This document shows positions 17,514-24,747 of a DNA stretch of 40,868 nt, one piece after another. Within the stretch, counting starts at the first letter, position 1, and each line of letters opens with the position of its first letter. Under the pieces are notes generated by a model. It searched no databases, was not told the DNA's origin, and worked only from the letters and a program-made list of their open reading frames with translations. The stretch is from Bacillota bacterium. GTDB taxonomy: Bacteria > Bacillota > Clostridia > Lachnospirales > Lachnospiraceae. The DNA is taken from assembly GCA_023408815.1 (NCBI GenBank), contig JAEYJO010000072.1, positions 1 through 40,868 of the forward strand. Direction: 5' to 3'. Both the position numbers and the translations under genes were made by a program.

Positions 17514-18086
17514 TTAGAAATTTTGATTATTATGGTACTTCTGGTGAATGCCTAAAAGTACAGTGTCAATAGCATTGCACAGGCCTATTTGAGCCTGATC
17601 TGGATTCGAAAGAGCAAAGCCCAGCTGCAAAGTTGTATAACCATGAAGTACCCCTGTTAGCAAGCTTAATATCTCATCCGTGTACTGTGTTTCCAATCCA
17701 CACGAAAGAACGAGAGTAGTAAGCAAAGTCTTATATTCACCAAAAATCTTGCCGGTCTCATCGTTTCCATGCCAAGTAGCCCATTGGATTATTTCATAAA
17801 CTCCGGGATGTGCAATCATGAACTTAAAATAAACTGCACATACAGATTTTATGGCAGCATCGCCGAAAGTGCCTATCGCGGTTTGAGTCATTTGATCATT
17901 CATTGTCCGCATTCCCTTGTGTGCTACTTCTCGCAATAAATCATCCAAGCTTGCGATATGGTTATATAAAGACGGTGTACGAATATTTAGTTTTTCGGCA
18001 ACGACCTTTAAAGAAATATTGTTAAGTCCATCTTTATCGGCTATATCTGATGCAGTTTGTATTACCGCTTCTTTGGTAACGCGCAT
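17514..18086 (-). CDS. TetR-family repressor (WHG-type C-terminal domain)
   Basis: The 190-residue regulator carries the TetR DNA-binding domain at residues 1-50 (AVIQTASDIADKDGLNNISLKVVAEKLNIRTPSLYNHI) and an all-helical ligand-binding domain of the TetR_C_33/WHG kind. AAAGAGGG lies 7 nt before the start codon. It is divergent from the hydrolase gene at 18257. The shared intergenic region has two CTAAT-N3-ATTAG palindromes placed on both promoters, so it almost certainly represses itself and the hydrolase. The inducer is unknown. Confidence 0.9.
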   Translation of the reverse strand: MRVTKEAVIQTASDIADKDGLNNISLKVVAEKLNIRTPSLYNHIASLDDLLREVAHKGMRTMNDQMTQTAIGTFGDAAIKSVCAVYFKFMIAHPGVYEIIQWATWHGNDETGKIFGEYKTLLTTLVLSCGLETQYTDEILSLLTGVLHGYTTLQLGFALSNPDQAQIGLCNAIDTVLLGIHQKYHNNQNF

Positions 18087-18122
18087 GATTAACCCTCTTT
18101 CAAATTTAATAACTTCCTTTTT

Positions 18123-18151
18123 ATTTTAGCTAATCACATTAGCTTAGTCAA
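18123..18151 (-). promoter_or_regulatory. tetR promoter with operator O1
   Basis: On the minus strand, -35 TTGACT (18146-18151) and -10 TAAAAT (18123-18128) are separated by exactly 17 bp. The spacer region carries the perfect palindrome AGCTAAT-CAC-ATTAGCT (18128-18144), so repressor binding would block its own promoter. Confidence 0.85.
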
Positions 18152-18160
18152 TACAGATTA

Positions 18161-18207
18161 TTGACATAAGATAGTAATTTATGATATTATACTAATGTAA
18201 TTAGTAT
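18161..18207 (+). promoter_or_regulatory. Hydrolase promoter with operator O2
   Basis: A consensus -35 TTGACA (18161-18166) and -10 TATTAT (18185-18190) are spaced by 18 bp. The perfect palindrome ATACTAAT-GTA-ATTAGTAT (18189-18207) overlaps the -10 and start site. It shares the CTAAT-N3-ATTAG core with O1. A weaker half palindrome (ACTAATTTAGT) follows at 18212-18222. Confidence 0.88.
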
Positions 18208-18256
18208 TTGCACTAATTTAGTTAATGGTTAATATTTCAATTTATGGAGTGATTGT

Positions 18257-19021
18257 ATGGAACAGAAATTAAGATATCAAAATTTCAAAATAGGGAATAC
18301 ACCGGCAATGCTTTCCGGGGAATTATCTGATAACTTGTACCTTTTTCTTCATGGCCAGGGGGGGAACAAAGAAGAGTCTGAGGCTTTTGCTAAAATCGTG
18401 TGTCCAATGGGTTGGCAGGTGTTAAGCATTGATCTCCCCGGTCACGGAAAGCGCACTGATAAAGACAAATTTGTTCCGTGGGTAGTTGTATCGGAGCTAC
18501 GTCAGGTCATGGATTATGTGAGGCCTAAGTATAAGAACATTGCATTGCGTGCCAACAGCATCGGCGCATGGTTTGGAATGTTGGCTTTTTCAAATGAGTC
18601 GCTTGCTCAGGCACTGTTCGTTTCGCCCATTGTTGATATGGAAAAACTAATTCAAAACATGATGCAGTGGGCGGGGGTGACAAAAGAACAGCTGCAAAAG
18701 GATAAGGTTATTTCGACCGATTTCGGTCAGGCATTATCATGGGAATACCTGACTTGGGTGCAGAAATATCCGATTACTAATTGGGCGACATCGACGAAAA
18801 TCCTGTATGCAGGGCAGGATAACCTAACCGATCGCAATGTTATCAAGGACTTTATCTCGCGTTTTGGTGGCGAATTATTCGTTATGGAAAACGGTGAGCA
18901 TTGGTTCCATACACCGGAACAGCTCGCAATACAAGAAAACTGGACGAGAGATTCGCTATCAAGGCAAGAGTATGATATGAGAGAGTCGCATAATGGAACT
19001 GGCGATATTAGAATGTTCTAA
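18257..19021 (+). CDS. Alpha/beta-hydrolase
   Basis: The 254-residue soluble enzyme has the oxyanion-loop motif FLHGQGGN, SIDLPGHG, and a nucleophile elbow A-N-S101-I-G rather than the common G-x-S-x-G. Plausible acid and base residues lie in YAGQDNLTD and NGEHWFHTPEQ. This pattern suits esterases, lipases or peptidases acting on small substrates. It is divergent from, and very likely repressed by, the TetR gene at 17514, which suggests inducible detoxification of an ester or amide compound. The gene lies where Tn916-like elements often carry a resistance gene, just upstream of the KTR gene. Confidence 0.88.
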   Translation: MEQKLRYQNFKIGNTPAMLSGELSDNLYLFLHGQGGNKEESEAFAKIVCPMGWQVLSIDLPGHGKRTDKDKFVPWVVVSELRQVMDYVRPKYKNIALRANSIGAWFGMLAFSNESLAQALFVSPIVDMEKLIQNMMQWAGVTKEQLQKDKVISTDFGQALSWEYLTWVQKYPITNWATSTKILYAGQDNLTDRNVIKDFISRFGGELFVMENGEHWFHTPEQLAIQENWTRDSLSRQEYDMRESHNGTGDIRMF

Positions 19022-19042
19022 ACTAAGTGAACAGGTGAAAAT

Positions 19043-19231
19043 ATGGAAAAATATAAATGGATATTGTGTCCTATATGTAATAACAAGACCAGATTAAAAA
19101 TCCGTGAGGATACGGTACTGGAGAACTTTCCTTTGTACTGTCCAAAGTGCCGGCAGGAAACCTTAATTAGAATTAAACAGCTAAACATGTCAATTATCAA
19201 AGAGCCAGACGCTAAGACGCAGAGCCACTAA
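19043..19231 (+). CDS. Cysteine-rich KTR-domain protein
   Basis: This 62-residue protein has two CxxC pairs (CPICNNKTRLKIRE and CPKCRQETLI) that form a zinc ribbon with the typical N-K-T-R motif. Small KTR proteins are a standard companion of the cargo site in Tn916-like elements, usually downstream of tet genes; their function is unknown. AGGTGAAAAT precedes the ATG, 21 nt after the hydrolase stop. The end of the gene overlaps a terminator hairpin. Confidence 0.85.
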   Translation: MEKYKWILCPICNNKTRLKIREDTVLENFPLYCPKCRQETLIRIKQLNMSIIKEPDAKTQSH

Positions 19232-19267
19232 ATCGCAAAGCAAATGCGGTTATTGGCTCTTTTTCTT
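19199..19267 (+). terminator. Terminator with two alternative 5' arms
   Basis: TGGCTCTTT at 19254-19262 can pair with AAAGAGCCA at 19199-19207 or with a second AGAGCCA at 19221-19227; a T-rich tail follows. Inside is a CGC/GCG hairpin. The doubled 5' arm permits two mutually exclusive stems, a possible attenuation device, or simply a short local duplication. Confidence 0.6.
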
Positions 19268-19282
19268 TGTATATAAGTTAAA

Positions 19283-19607
19283 ACCCGCCGAATAAAAAAA
19301 ACGGAGCTTTGGCGGGTGGTTCTCTATGCCAAAATATAACTTACCTCCCCTCCAAACTTTGTTTTTAAGTTTGGAGGGATTTTATATGTGTTGGTCTTTA
19401 CAGGCTACACCGCTGCGCATTTTCTGCAGCGACATTAAGCAATCTGCATAACCGCTATTTACATAGGTAATTCGTTAAAAAAAGCCTATGTCCATCAGCG
19501 GATAACTATGCCCACCAACACGAACCACTAGAGCATGTAAAACATGAAATAGCATATAAGAGCGTACCAACGGACGGTCATGTCTATCGGTACGCTCTTT
19601 TTTTACT
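19283..19607 (+). ncRNA. Structured leader RNA of the first sigma-like gene (copy 1)
   Basis: The 325-nt leader holds hairpin A (ACCCGCC 19283-19289 with GGCGGGT 19311-19317) and hairpin B (12-bp perfect stem, 19348-19359 with 19367-19378, then ATTTTAT). A multi-branched junction follows. It is closed by GTGTTGGT 19388-19395 with ACCAACAC 19514-19521 and contains CGCTGC/GCAGCG (19411-19431) and a long arm (ATCTGC 19442-19447 with GCGGAT 19498-19503; ACATAGG 19461-19467 with CCTATGT 19485-19491). It ends in an 11-bp terminator (19558-19568 with 19589-19599) and T7. The second copy at 23312 keeps every stem. Placement before a gene with a terminator in between suggests attenuation control. Confidence 0.7.
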
Positions 19608-19689
19608 GTACAAAATTATTTCCCGGTGCCGGTCACCGCCTCTTGTCCTTCGTTTTCAATCACATTTTGAAAATTTGGAGGACAAGCAT

Positions 19690-20103
19690 ATGTCAGAGAA
19701 CAAAAAATATACAATTGTTGTAAAACGGCAGCGTGTAGAGGTCAGCGAGGCCATCTACCGTGCTTACCATAAAGAGCGTGAAGCGGAACGTTATCAGAAT
19801 AAGCTGATCCGCCAGAACGAGCTATCGCTGGAGCGGTTCCATGAAGATGGTGTCAACATCGATTACCTCATCGTCCGTATTCAGCCGGACATCGTGGACA
19901 GGCTCATTCATCAGGAGCAGCTGGAGGCTCTGTGGAGTGCTCTCAAATCCTTATCGGAGGACGAACGTTCTCTCATTGATGAAATATTCTTCCATGAGAA
20001 AAGTGAGTCAAAGATTGCCAAAAGCATGGGTGTTAACCAATCTACCATCAGCCGCAGGCTTTTAAAAATCCTATTGAAACTAAGAAATATAATGGAGAAA
20101 TAG
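19690..20103 (+). CDS. Sigma-70-like regulator (Tn916 orf7-type), copy 1
   Basis: This 137-residue protein has the N-terminal YxIVVKxQRVEVSEAIYRAYHKEREAERY segment of the Tn916 orf7-type family and a C-terminal sigma region-4 helix-turn-helix (ESKIAKSMGVNQSTISRRLLKILLKLR). It likely acts as a sigma-like activator of element genes. ATG 19690 is taken because GGAGGAC precedes it; the frame continues five codons upstream into that site. It is one of two copies in the window, with 20 differences in 137 residues from the second at 23713. Its long structured leader and terminator suggest read-through control. Confidence 0.85.
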   Translation: MSENKKYTIVVKRQRVEVSEAIYRAYHKEREAERYQNKLIRQNELSLERFHEDGVNIDYLIVRIQPDIVDRLIHQEQLEALWSALKSLSEDERSLIDEIFFHEKSESKIAKSMGVNQSTISRRLLKILLKLRNIMEK

Positions 20104-20113
20104 CCGTATGGTA

Positions 20114-20165
20114 AGCAGCGCCCGTGCTTTTATGATGAAAAGTGCGGGTGCTGCTGTTGATATCT
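20114..20165 (+). terminator. Strong terminator after sigma-like copy 1
   Basis: An 18-bp stem with three G-T wobbles (20114-20131 with 20138-20155), a 6-nt loop and a modest downstream T run close the first leader/sigma unit before the AraC cassette. Confidence 0.8.
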
Positions 20166-20263
20166 AATTTTTATTGCAGTAAAGTGAAGTTTACAAAAGA
20201 GGACACAAAAAGCGAGGAATAAATTTACTTACCATAGTATGATTTTCACGAGGAGGTGAAGAA

Positions 20264-21130
20264 ATGGAGTGGTTGAAAAAATTAAGCAGTGCGATTGAAT
20301 ATATCGAAAACAACTTGGATAATGAGATTTCCTGTGAAGAAGCGGCGAAAATAGCATGCTGCTCGCCCTATTATTTTCAGCGAATGTTTACCTATGTGGC
20401 TGGTATTTCGCTTTCCGAATATATCCGCCGCCGAAGAATGACACAGGCTGCTTTTGAGTTGCAATCAACGGATACAAAGGTGCTGGATGTTGCACTGAAA
20501 TATGGATACACTTCCCCAACATCCTTTAACCGTGCGTTTCAGAGTGTTCATGGGCTCTCTCCCGCTTGTGCAAAGTCCCAAGGGAGTGTGCTTCATGCAT
20601 ATCCCCCTATAAAATTTCAAGTAAGAGCCACAGGAGGTGAAGCTGTGCCATATCGAGTGGAAGATAAGGAACCAATGCGGATTGTTGGCATTCGCATTCC
20701 ATTAACAGAGGACATGGAAGAAAATAAGAAACTGGTTCCGCCTTTTTGGAGCCAAACACTGCAAAATGGACAATTCACAGAAATCTGCAAATTGTCGGAT
20801 CAGATTCCGGGTGCGGTGTTGGGAGTTACGGCTTACCAAAGCCCTGATGAAATCTATTATTATATTGCGGCTTCCTCCAGTCAATCTGTGCCTGTAGGAA
20901 TGTTCGAATATGAAATACCGGCAGCCACATGGGTTGTTTTTGAGAGTGATGGACGTTTCAAAGAAACTATTCAAAATATTTTCAGGCGTTTTCTGACAGA
21001 ATGGCTTCCGTTCTCAGGGTATACCTATGCAGAACTGCCGGACATTGAAATCTATCCTATCAGTAAAGATAAACCGCAAGAGGGGCATTCCGAAGTTTGG
21101 ATTGCAGTAAAAAAAGAAAAGGAGATTTAA
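20264..21130 (+). CDS. AraC-family regulator with GyrI-like ligand domain
   Basis: The 288-residue activator has two AraC helix-turn-helix motifs at residues ~8-105 (SCEEAAKIACCSPYYFQRMFTYVAGISLSEYIRRRRM and VLDVALKYGYTSPTSFNRAFQSVHGLSP). A GyrI/Rob-type effector-binding domain follows from ~125 to the end (MRIVGIRIPLTED...). Proteins of this build sense hydrophobic drugs and switch on efflux. AGGAGGTGAAGAA precedes the ATG. It heads a four-gene run with a GyrI-like protein and an ABC exporter, so it probably controls that cassette. Confidence 0.9.
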   Translation: MEWLKKLSSAIEYIENNLDNEISCEEAAKIACCSPYYFQRMFTYVAGISLSEYIRRRRMTQAAFELQSTDTKVLDVALKYGYTSPTSFNRAFQSVHGLSPACAKSQGSVLHAYPPIKFQVRATGGEAVPYRVEDKEPMRIVGIRIPLTEDMEENKKLVPPFWSQTLQNGQFTEICKLSDQIPGAVLGVTAYQSPDEIYYYIAASSSQSVPVGMFEYEIPAATWVVFESDGRFKETIQNIFRRFLTEWLPFSGYTYAELPDIEIYPISKDKPQEGHSEVWIAVKKEKEI

Positions 21131-21132
21131 AA

Positions 21133-21588
21133 ATGGAATATAAAATTGAAATCAGAGATATTGAACCAATACGAGTTGCTTTTTTGAAATACAAAGGAAT
21201 CGCAACAGAAGCCAATAAGGTTTTCCCTGGCGTTTTTCAGTCTATTAAGGGAAAAACAAACGGTGCGCCATTTTTTTGTTATTATGAAATGAATCCGGAA
21301 ACGAAAATAGGTGTGATGGATTTATGTGTTCCAACGGAGGAATCACCAAGTAAAAGTGGGATCGAAGTAAAAGAGTTACCCCGGATCAAGGCAATCAGTG
21401 TTACGCATATCGGTTCTTATGAGAACCTACACCTTGCCTATGCCGCAATTGACCAATATGCTGCGGAGCATAGTCTGCAGCTGCAGCCACCCTTCAGGGA
21501 GGTTTTTGTAAAAGGTCCTGGAATGTTTTTGAAAGGAAATCCATCCGGATATATCACCGAAGTCTTGTTTCCCATCAAGGAGGACTAA
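21133..21588 (+). CDS. GyrI-like small-molecule-binding protein
   Basis: This free-standing GyrI-like domain (151 residues) starts MEYKIEIRDIEPIRVAFLKYKG and ends with GYITEVLFPIKED. Such domains bind small hydrophobic molecules, and some hydrolyse or sequester them. ATG 21133 follows AGGAGATTTAAAA and lies directly behind the AraC stop; translation is probably coupled. The domain resembles the C-terminal half of the upstream AraC protein, so the cassette has one sensor domain fused to DNA-binding and one free, perhaps as a drug scavenger. Confidence 0.88.
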   Translation: MEYKIEIRDIEPIRVAFLKYKGIATEANKVFPGVFQSIKGKTNGAPFFCYYEMNPETKIGVMDLCVPTEESPSKSGIEVKELPRIKAISVTHIGSYENLHLAYAAIDQYAAEHSLQLQPPFREVFVKGPGMFLKGNPSGYITEVLFPIKED

Positions 21589-21589
21589 C

Positions 21590-22540
21590 ATGGATGCTAT
21601 CCGAGCTGAAAATGTAATCAAAAAATATAAGAATGGTGTGCAAGCGTTAGACAGCTTAAGCCTGAGGGTAAAAGAGGGAGAGGTTTTTTCCCTCTTAGGT
21701 CAAAATGGTGCTGGAAAATCAACGCTCATTCATATCCTCACAACTTATCTGGCTCCAACCTCCGGTCTTGTTACTATGTTCGGAAAAGATATCTACCGAG
21801 AAGCATCTGAAATTCGCACACAAATATCCTGTGTGGCACAGCGCACGTCCATTGATACGCATCTATCCCTTACAGAGAATATGCTGTTTCAAGGCAACCT
21901 CTATAAAGTGCCGAAAGACGTAGCAAAAAAAAGAATGGACACTTTGATTGACTGCTTTGGATTGGAACGATATTTAAAGCACCCCGTTTCTTCTTATTCA
22001 GGCGGCGTAAAAAGACGGCTTGATATTGCGCTGAATATGATGTCTAACCCAAAGATACTGTTTTTAGATGAACCGACTATGGGCATGGACATTCAATCCC
22101 GTATGGCCATGTGGGATATGATGAAGAAAATAAGGACTGACTTTGGTACCACTATATTTCTTACAACACATTACTTAGAAGAAGCAGATGAGTTGAGCGA
22201 TACCATCTGCATTATGAAAAACGGAAAAGAAGTCATTCAGGATACGCCCCAAGCACTTCGGGAGTATCTGCGAAAAGACATTTTGAAAATCAGCTTCTCA
22301 TCCAAAGAGGAAGCTAAAAGCTGTTTTCAACCTTTAAAAAGCATCCTTGCTCTGAAGGAGTCCGACTTGAGGCACGATAAGATAATGGCTGTCTTAAAAA
22401 ATGGACATACCGATTTGAGAAAAGCAAATCACTGGCTGCTGGATCATGAAATTTCATTCTTGGGGATAGAAATTGTTCAGCCTACCTTGGAGGATGTTTT
22501 TCTAAGGTTCACTGGTGAAAACGGAAAGGAGTCCTGCTAA
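21590..22540 (+). CDS. ABC transporter ATP-binding protein, drug-export type
   Basis: The 316-residue ATPase has Walker A GQNGAGKST (K43), the signature YSGGVKRR (S137-G139) and Walker B ILFLDEPT (D160, E161). The H-loop lies in TTHYLEEADELSD, a sequence typical of the DrrA/daunorubicin-resistance group. The C-terminal ~90 residues form the regulatory domain ending in PTLEDVFLRFTG. AAGGAGGAC precedes the ATG, 1 nt after the GyrI gene. It pairs with the overlapping permease gene. Confidence 0.93.
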   Translation: MDAIRAENVIKKYKNGVQALDSLSLRVKEGEVFSLLGQNGAGKSTLIHILTTYLAPTSGLVTMFGKDIYREASEIRTQISCVAQRTSIDTHLSLTENMLFQGNLYKVPKDVAKKRMDTLIDCFGLERYLKHPVSSYSGGVKRRLDIALNMMSNPKILFLDEPTMGMDIQSRMAMWDMMKKIRTDFGTTIFLTTHYLEEADELSDTICIMKNGKEVIQDTPQALREYLRKDILKISFSSKEEAKSCFQPLKSILALKESDLRHDKIMAVLKNGHTDLRKANHWLLDHEISFLGIEIVQPTLEDVFLRFTGENGKESC

Positions 22541-23295
22541 TGGGCGTTTTGACTTTGCTTCACCGTAACATAAAGTGGCGCTTTCATAACACTTTTACCA
22601 TTATCATTACGATTTTGCAGCCTATACTCTGGCTACTCTTGTACAGCACTGTTGCAGGACAGACAATGCAGGGAATAGGAATTGAAAATTATACAGCGTT
22701 TATCTTGCCCGGATTGGTTGTATTAGTCTGTTTTGGAGCTTGCAGTAGCAGCGGCATTATGAATTACTTGATGAAGGCAGACGGCAGCTTCTACCGCATA
22801 CTGATTGCGCCGGTAAAAAGAAGTGCGATTGTGTTGGGGCAGATGTTAGAGGCGGTACTGTGTACCTTTCTTGAAGTGACCATTATGTTTCTGGCAGGGC
22901 TGCTTTTTGGAGTGAAAGTCTCCTCTGGATGGATAGGGTTAGGCCTCATTGTTTTGATCGTTTTCATGACTGCCCTTTTCATGTCCGGGCTGACCTATGC
23001 AATCAGTCTCTGCCTACCCAATGAGGTGATCTATGAAACAGTAATGAATGCAGTGGTTCTGCCTATCTTTTTTCTAAGTACGGCATTGTTCCCGGCGGAC
23101 AAATTATCCGGTGGATTGGCTGTTGCGGTAAACCTAAATCCTTTTACTCATGTTATTAATGCCCTACGAAATTTAATGATACAGGGAAATATTGAACCAA
23201 AGGAGATTTTGATTGTTGTCATACTGCTCACCGTTATGTGTTTTATCAGCTTCATATGGGCAAACAGAAGATTAAGAAAAGAAACCAACTTGTAG
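22540..23295 (+). CDS. ABC-2 type transporter permease
   Basis: The 251-residue membrane protein has about six hydrophobic segments and the ABC-2 family features of DrrB-like permeases (FILPGLVVLVCFGACSSSG and NPFTHVINALRNLMI). The start codon overlaps the stop of the ATPase gene (TAATG), so the two subunits are translationally coupled. Together they form an efflux pump of the daunorubicin type; the substrate is unknown. Confidence 0.92.
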   Translation: MGVLTLLHRNIKWRFHNTFTIIITILQPILWLLLYSTVAGQTMQGIGIENYTAFILPGLVVLVCFGACSSSGIMNYLMKADGSFYRILIAPVKRSAIVLGQMLEAVLCTFLEVTIMFLAGLLFGVKVSSGWIGLGLIVLIVFMTALFMSGLTYAISLCLPNEVIYETVMNAVVLPIFFLSTALFPADKLSGGLAVAVNLNPFTHVINALRNLMIQGNIEPKEILIVVILLTVMCFISFIWANRRLRKETNL

Positions 23296-23311
23296 CATAG
23301 ACATATGAAAT

Positions 23312-23627
23312 ACCCGCCATATAAAAAAACGGTGATTTGGCGGGACGTTCCCTATGCTCAAATATCCTCACTATCCCTCCAAACCCGTAAAGTTTGGAGG
23401 GATTTTATATGTGTTGGTCGATACAGACTACACCGCTGCGCATTTGCTGCAGCGACATTAGGCTATCCGCATAACTGATTTTTACATAGGTAACTTGTTA
23501 AAAAAAGCCTATGTCCATCAGCGGATAACTATGCCCACCAACACGAACCGCTAGAGCAGGTAGAACATGAAATAAAATATAAGAGCGTACCAACGGACAG
23601 CCATGTCTATCGGTACGCTCTTTTTTT
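23312..23627 (+). ncRNA. Structured leader RNA of the second sigma-like gene (copy 2)
   Basis: The same arrangement as at 19283: hairpin A (CCCGCC/GGCGGG, 23313-23344), hairpin B (10 bp, 23375-23384 with 23392-23401), and a closing stem GTGTTGGT 23411-23418 with ACCAACAC 23537-23544. Inside are CGCTGC/GCAGCG (23434-23454), TATCCGC 23464-23470 with GCGGATA 23521-23527, and ACATAGG 23484-23490 with CCTATGT 23508-23514. An 11-bp terminator follows (23581-23591 with 23612-23622). Loops and linkers differ from copy 1 but the stems remain; one position changes from C-G here to a T-G wobble in copy 1. Confidence 0.7.
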
Positions 23628-23712
23628 ACTGCACGAAATTATTCCCCGGTGCCGTTCACCACCAATTGTCCTTCGTTTTCAATCACATTTTGAAAATTTG
23701 GAGGACAAGCAT

Positions 23713-24126
23713 ATGTCAGAGAATAAAAAAAATACCATTGTTGTAAAACAGCAGCGTGTGGAGATCAGTGAGGCTGTCTACCATGCCTACCATAAAGAGC
23801 GGGAGGCGGAGCGCTATCAGAACAAACTGATCCGTCAGAACGAGCTGTCACTGGAACGGTTCCATGAGGATGGTGTCAACATCGATTACCTCATCGTCCG
23901 TGTTCAGCCGGACATCGTGGACAGGTTCATTCATCAGGAGCAGCTGGAGGCGCTGTGGATTGCTCTTAAAGCCCTCCCGGAGGATGAACGCTCCCTCATT
24001 GATGAAATATTTTTCAATGAGAAAAGCGAGTCACAGGTTGCCAAAAGCATTGGTGTTAACCAATCCACCATCAGCCGCAGGCTTTCAAAAATTCTATCCA
24101 AGCTGAAGAACTTTATAGAAATTTAG
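23713..24126 (+). CDS. Sigma-70-like regulator (Tn916 orf7-type), copy 2
   Basis: This 137-residue paralogue of the protein at 19690 is about 85% identical. The region-4 helix-turn-helix is conserved (ESQVAKSIGVNQSTISRRLSKILSKLK). Many silent changes accompany the amino-acid changes, so this is not a recent copy within this genome. It is preceded by the second copy of the structured leader and followed by a terminator. It may be the original gene of the element's backbone, since PemK, xis and int follow it. Confidence 0.85.
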   Translation: MSENKKNTIVVKQQRVEISEAVYHAYHKEREAERYQNKLIRQNELSLERFHEDGVNIDYLIVRVQPDIVDRFIHQEQLEALWIALKALPEDERSLIDEIFFNEKSESQVAKSIGVNQSTISRRLSKILSKLKNFIEI

Positions 24127-24141
24127 TTTTTTGGCGCATAG

Positions 24142-24182
24142 CCCCTCTCACTTTTTCCTTTATAGAAGTGAGGGGGATTTTT
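24142..24182 (+). terminator. Terminator after sigma-like copy 2
   Basis: CTCACTT/AAGTGAG extended by C-rich and G-rich arms (one bulge) is followed by ATTTTTCT, a rho-independent terminator shape. Confidence 0.75.
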
Positions 24183-24229
24183 CTATTTCTCCCATGTTCC
24201 TTGAAAAACACCGGAACCATTCGGTCATA

Positions 24230-24652
24230 TCCAGCAGCTTAAATACGTTAGCTGTTCAGCTCCGATGAGGGGAAAGCGGCTTCGGAGGACACGCCAAGAC
24301 CATCTGCGGATAGGTCAGAGCTATTCGTCAATACGATAGCATCAAAGGTGCCGAGCGAGAACTGTCTGTCCGAGAAGCAATCCGAGGTGGATTGCCCTGC
24401 CATGACCTGAACAGCCTACAATGATACTTCTGCACAGCCACAGACATCGCAATGGGTGCAGCCGCCGGAGAACCCGGCGGGGGTGAGAGTCCCATGACAG
24501 CCACTAACCAAGGCTGGTTTAAGCTGACTGCCCAAAGGATGAAATCATCCTTAACCGCAGGCACTCCGCCTGTGGTGTTCTGCTTCGGGAAGTAGTGTCG
24601 AATAGAGGCAGCAGAAAACGAAGAACAAGAGTTTTGTTATATCAGAAACTAT
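24230..24652 (+). ncRNA. Candidate large structured non-coding RNA
   Basis: This 420-nt stretch has no plausible gene but many well-formed hairpins: CTCCGA/TCGGAG (24260-24287), GCTAT-CGT with ACG-ATAGC (24320-24340), GCAATCC/GGATTGC (24377-24395), CCGCCGG/CCGGCGG (24462-24480), AACCA/TGGTT (24506-24519), AAGGATG/CATCCTT (24535-24552) and CGCAGGC/GCCTGTG (24556-24574). Loops are 4-7 nt in most. A strong terminator hairpin follows at 24654. I do not recognise it as RNase P, tmRNA, a group I/II intron or a riboswitch. Strand is inferred from the flanking genes and the downstream hairpin. It could also be decayed coding sequence. Confidence 0.45.
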
Positions 24653-24653
24653 G

Positions 24654-24705
24654 AGGACAGCCGCCCTGCGGGTAAACCCGGTCACAATCGGCGGCTGTCC
24701 TTATC
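24654..24705 (+). terminator. Terminator-like hairpin upstream of pemK
   Basis: A perfect 12-bp stem (AGGACAGCCGCC 24654-24665 with GGCGGCTGTCCT 24690-24701) contains an inner CGGGTAAACCCG hairpin. An outer GTTATA/TATAAC pair (24636-24641 and 24713-24718) may extend it. The T tract is short (TTATCC). It could end the structured RNA or act as an attenuator for pemK. Confidence 0.6.
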
Positions 24706-24747
24706 CTTGTGGTATAACACTGATTTCATAAAAAGGAGGAATGTGAA

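Noticed and set aside
19690..24126. The two sigma-like genes as a transposon pair or insertion sequence ends
   Set aside because: There are no transposase genes and no terminal inverted repeats or target duplications at the unit edges; divergence of the copies fits homologous exchange better.
24328..24564. Minus-strand open frame in the structured block before pemK
   Set aside because: The translation is low in information, lacks a start signal and crosses several hairpins; the block is better seen as non-coding.
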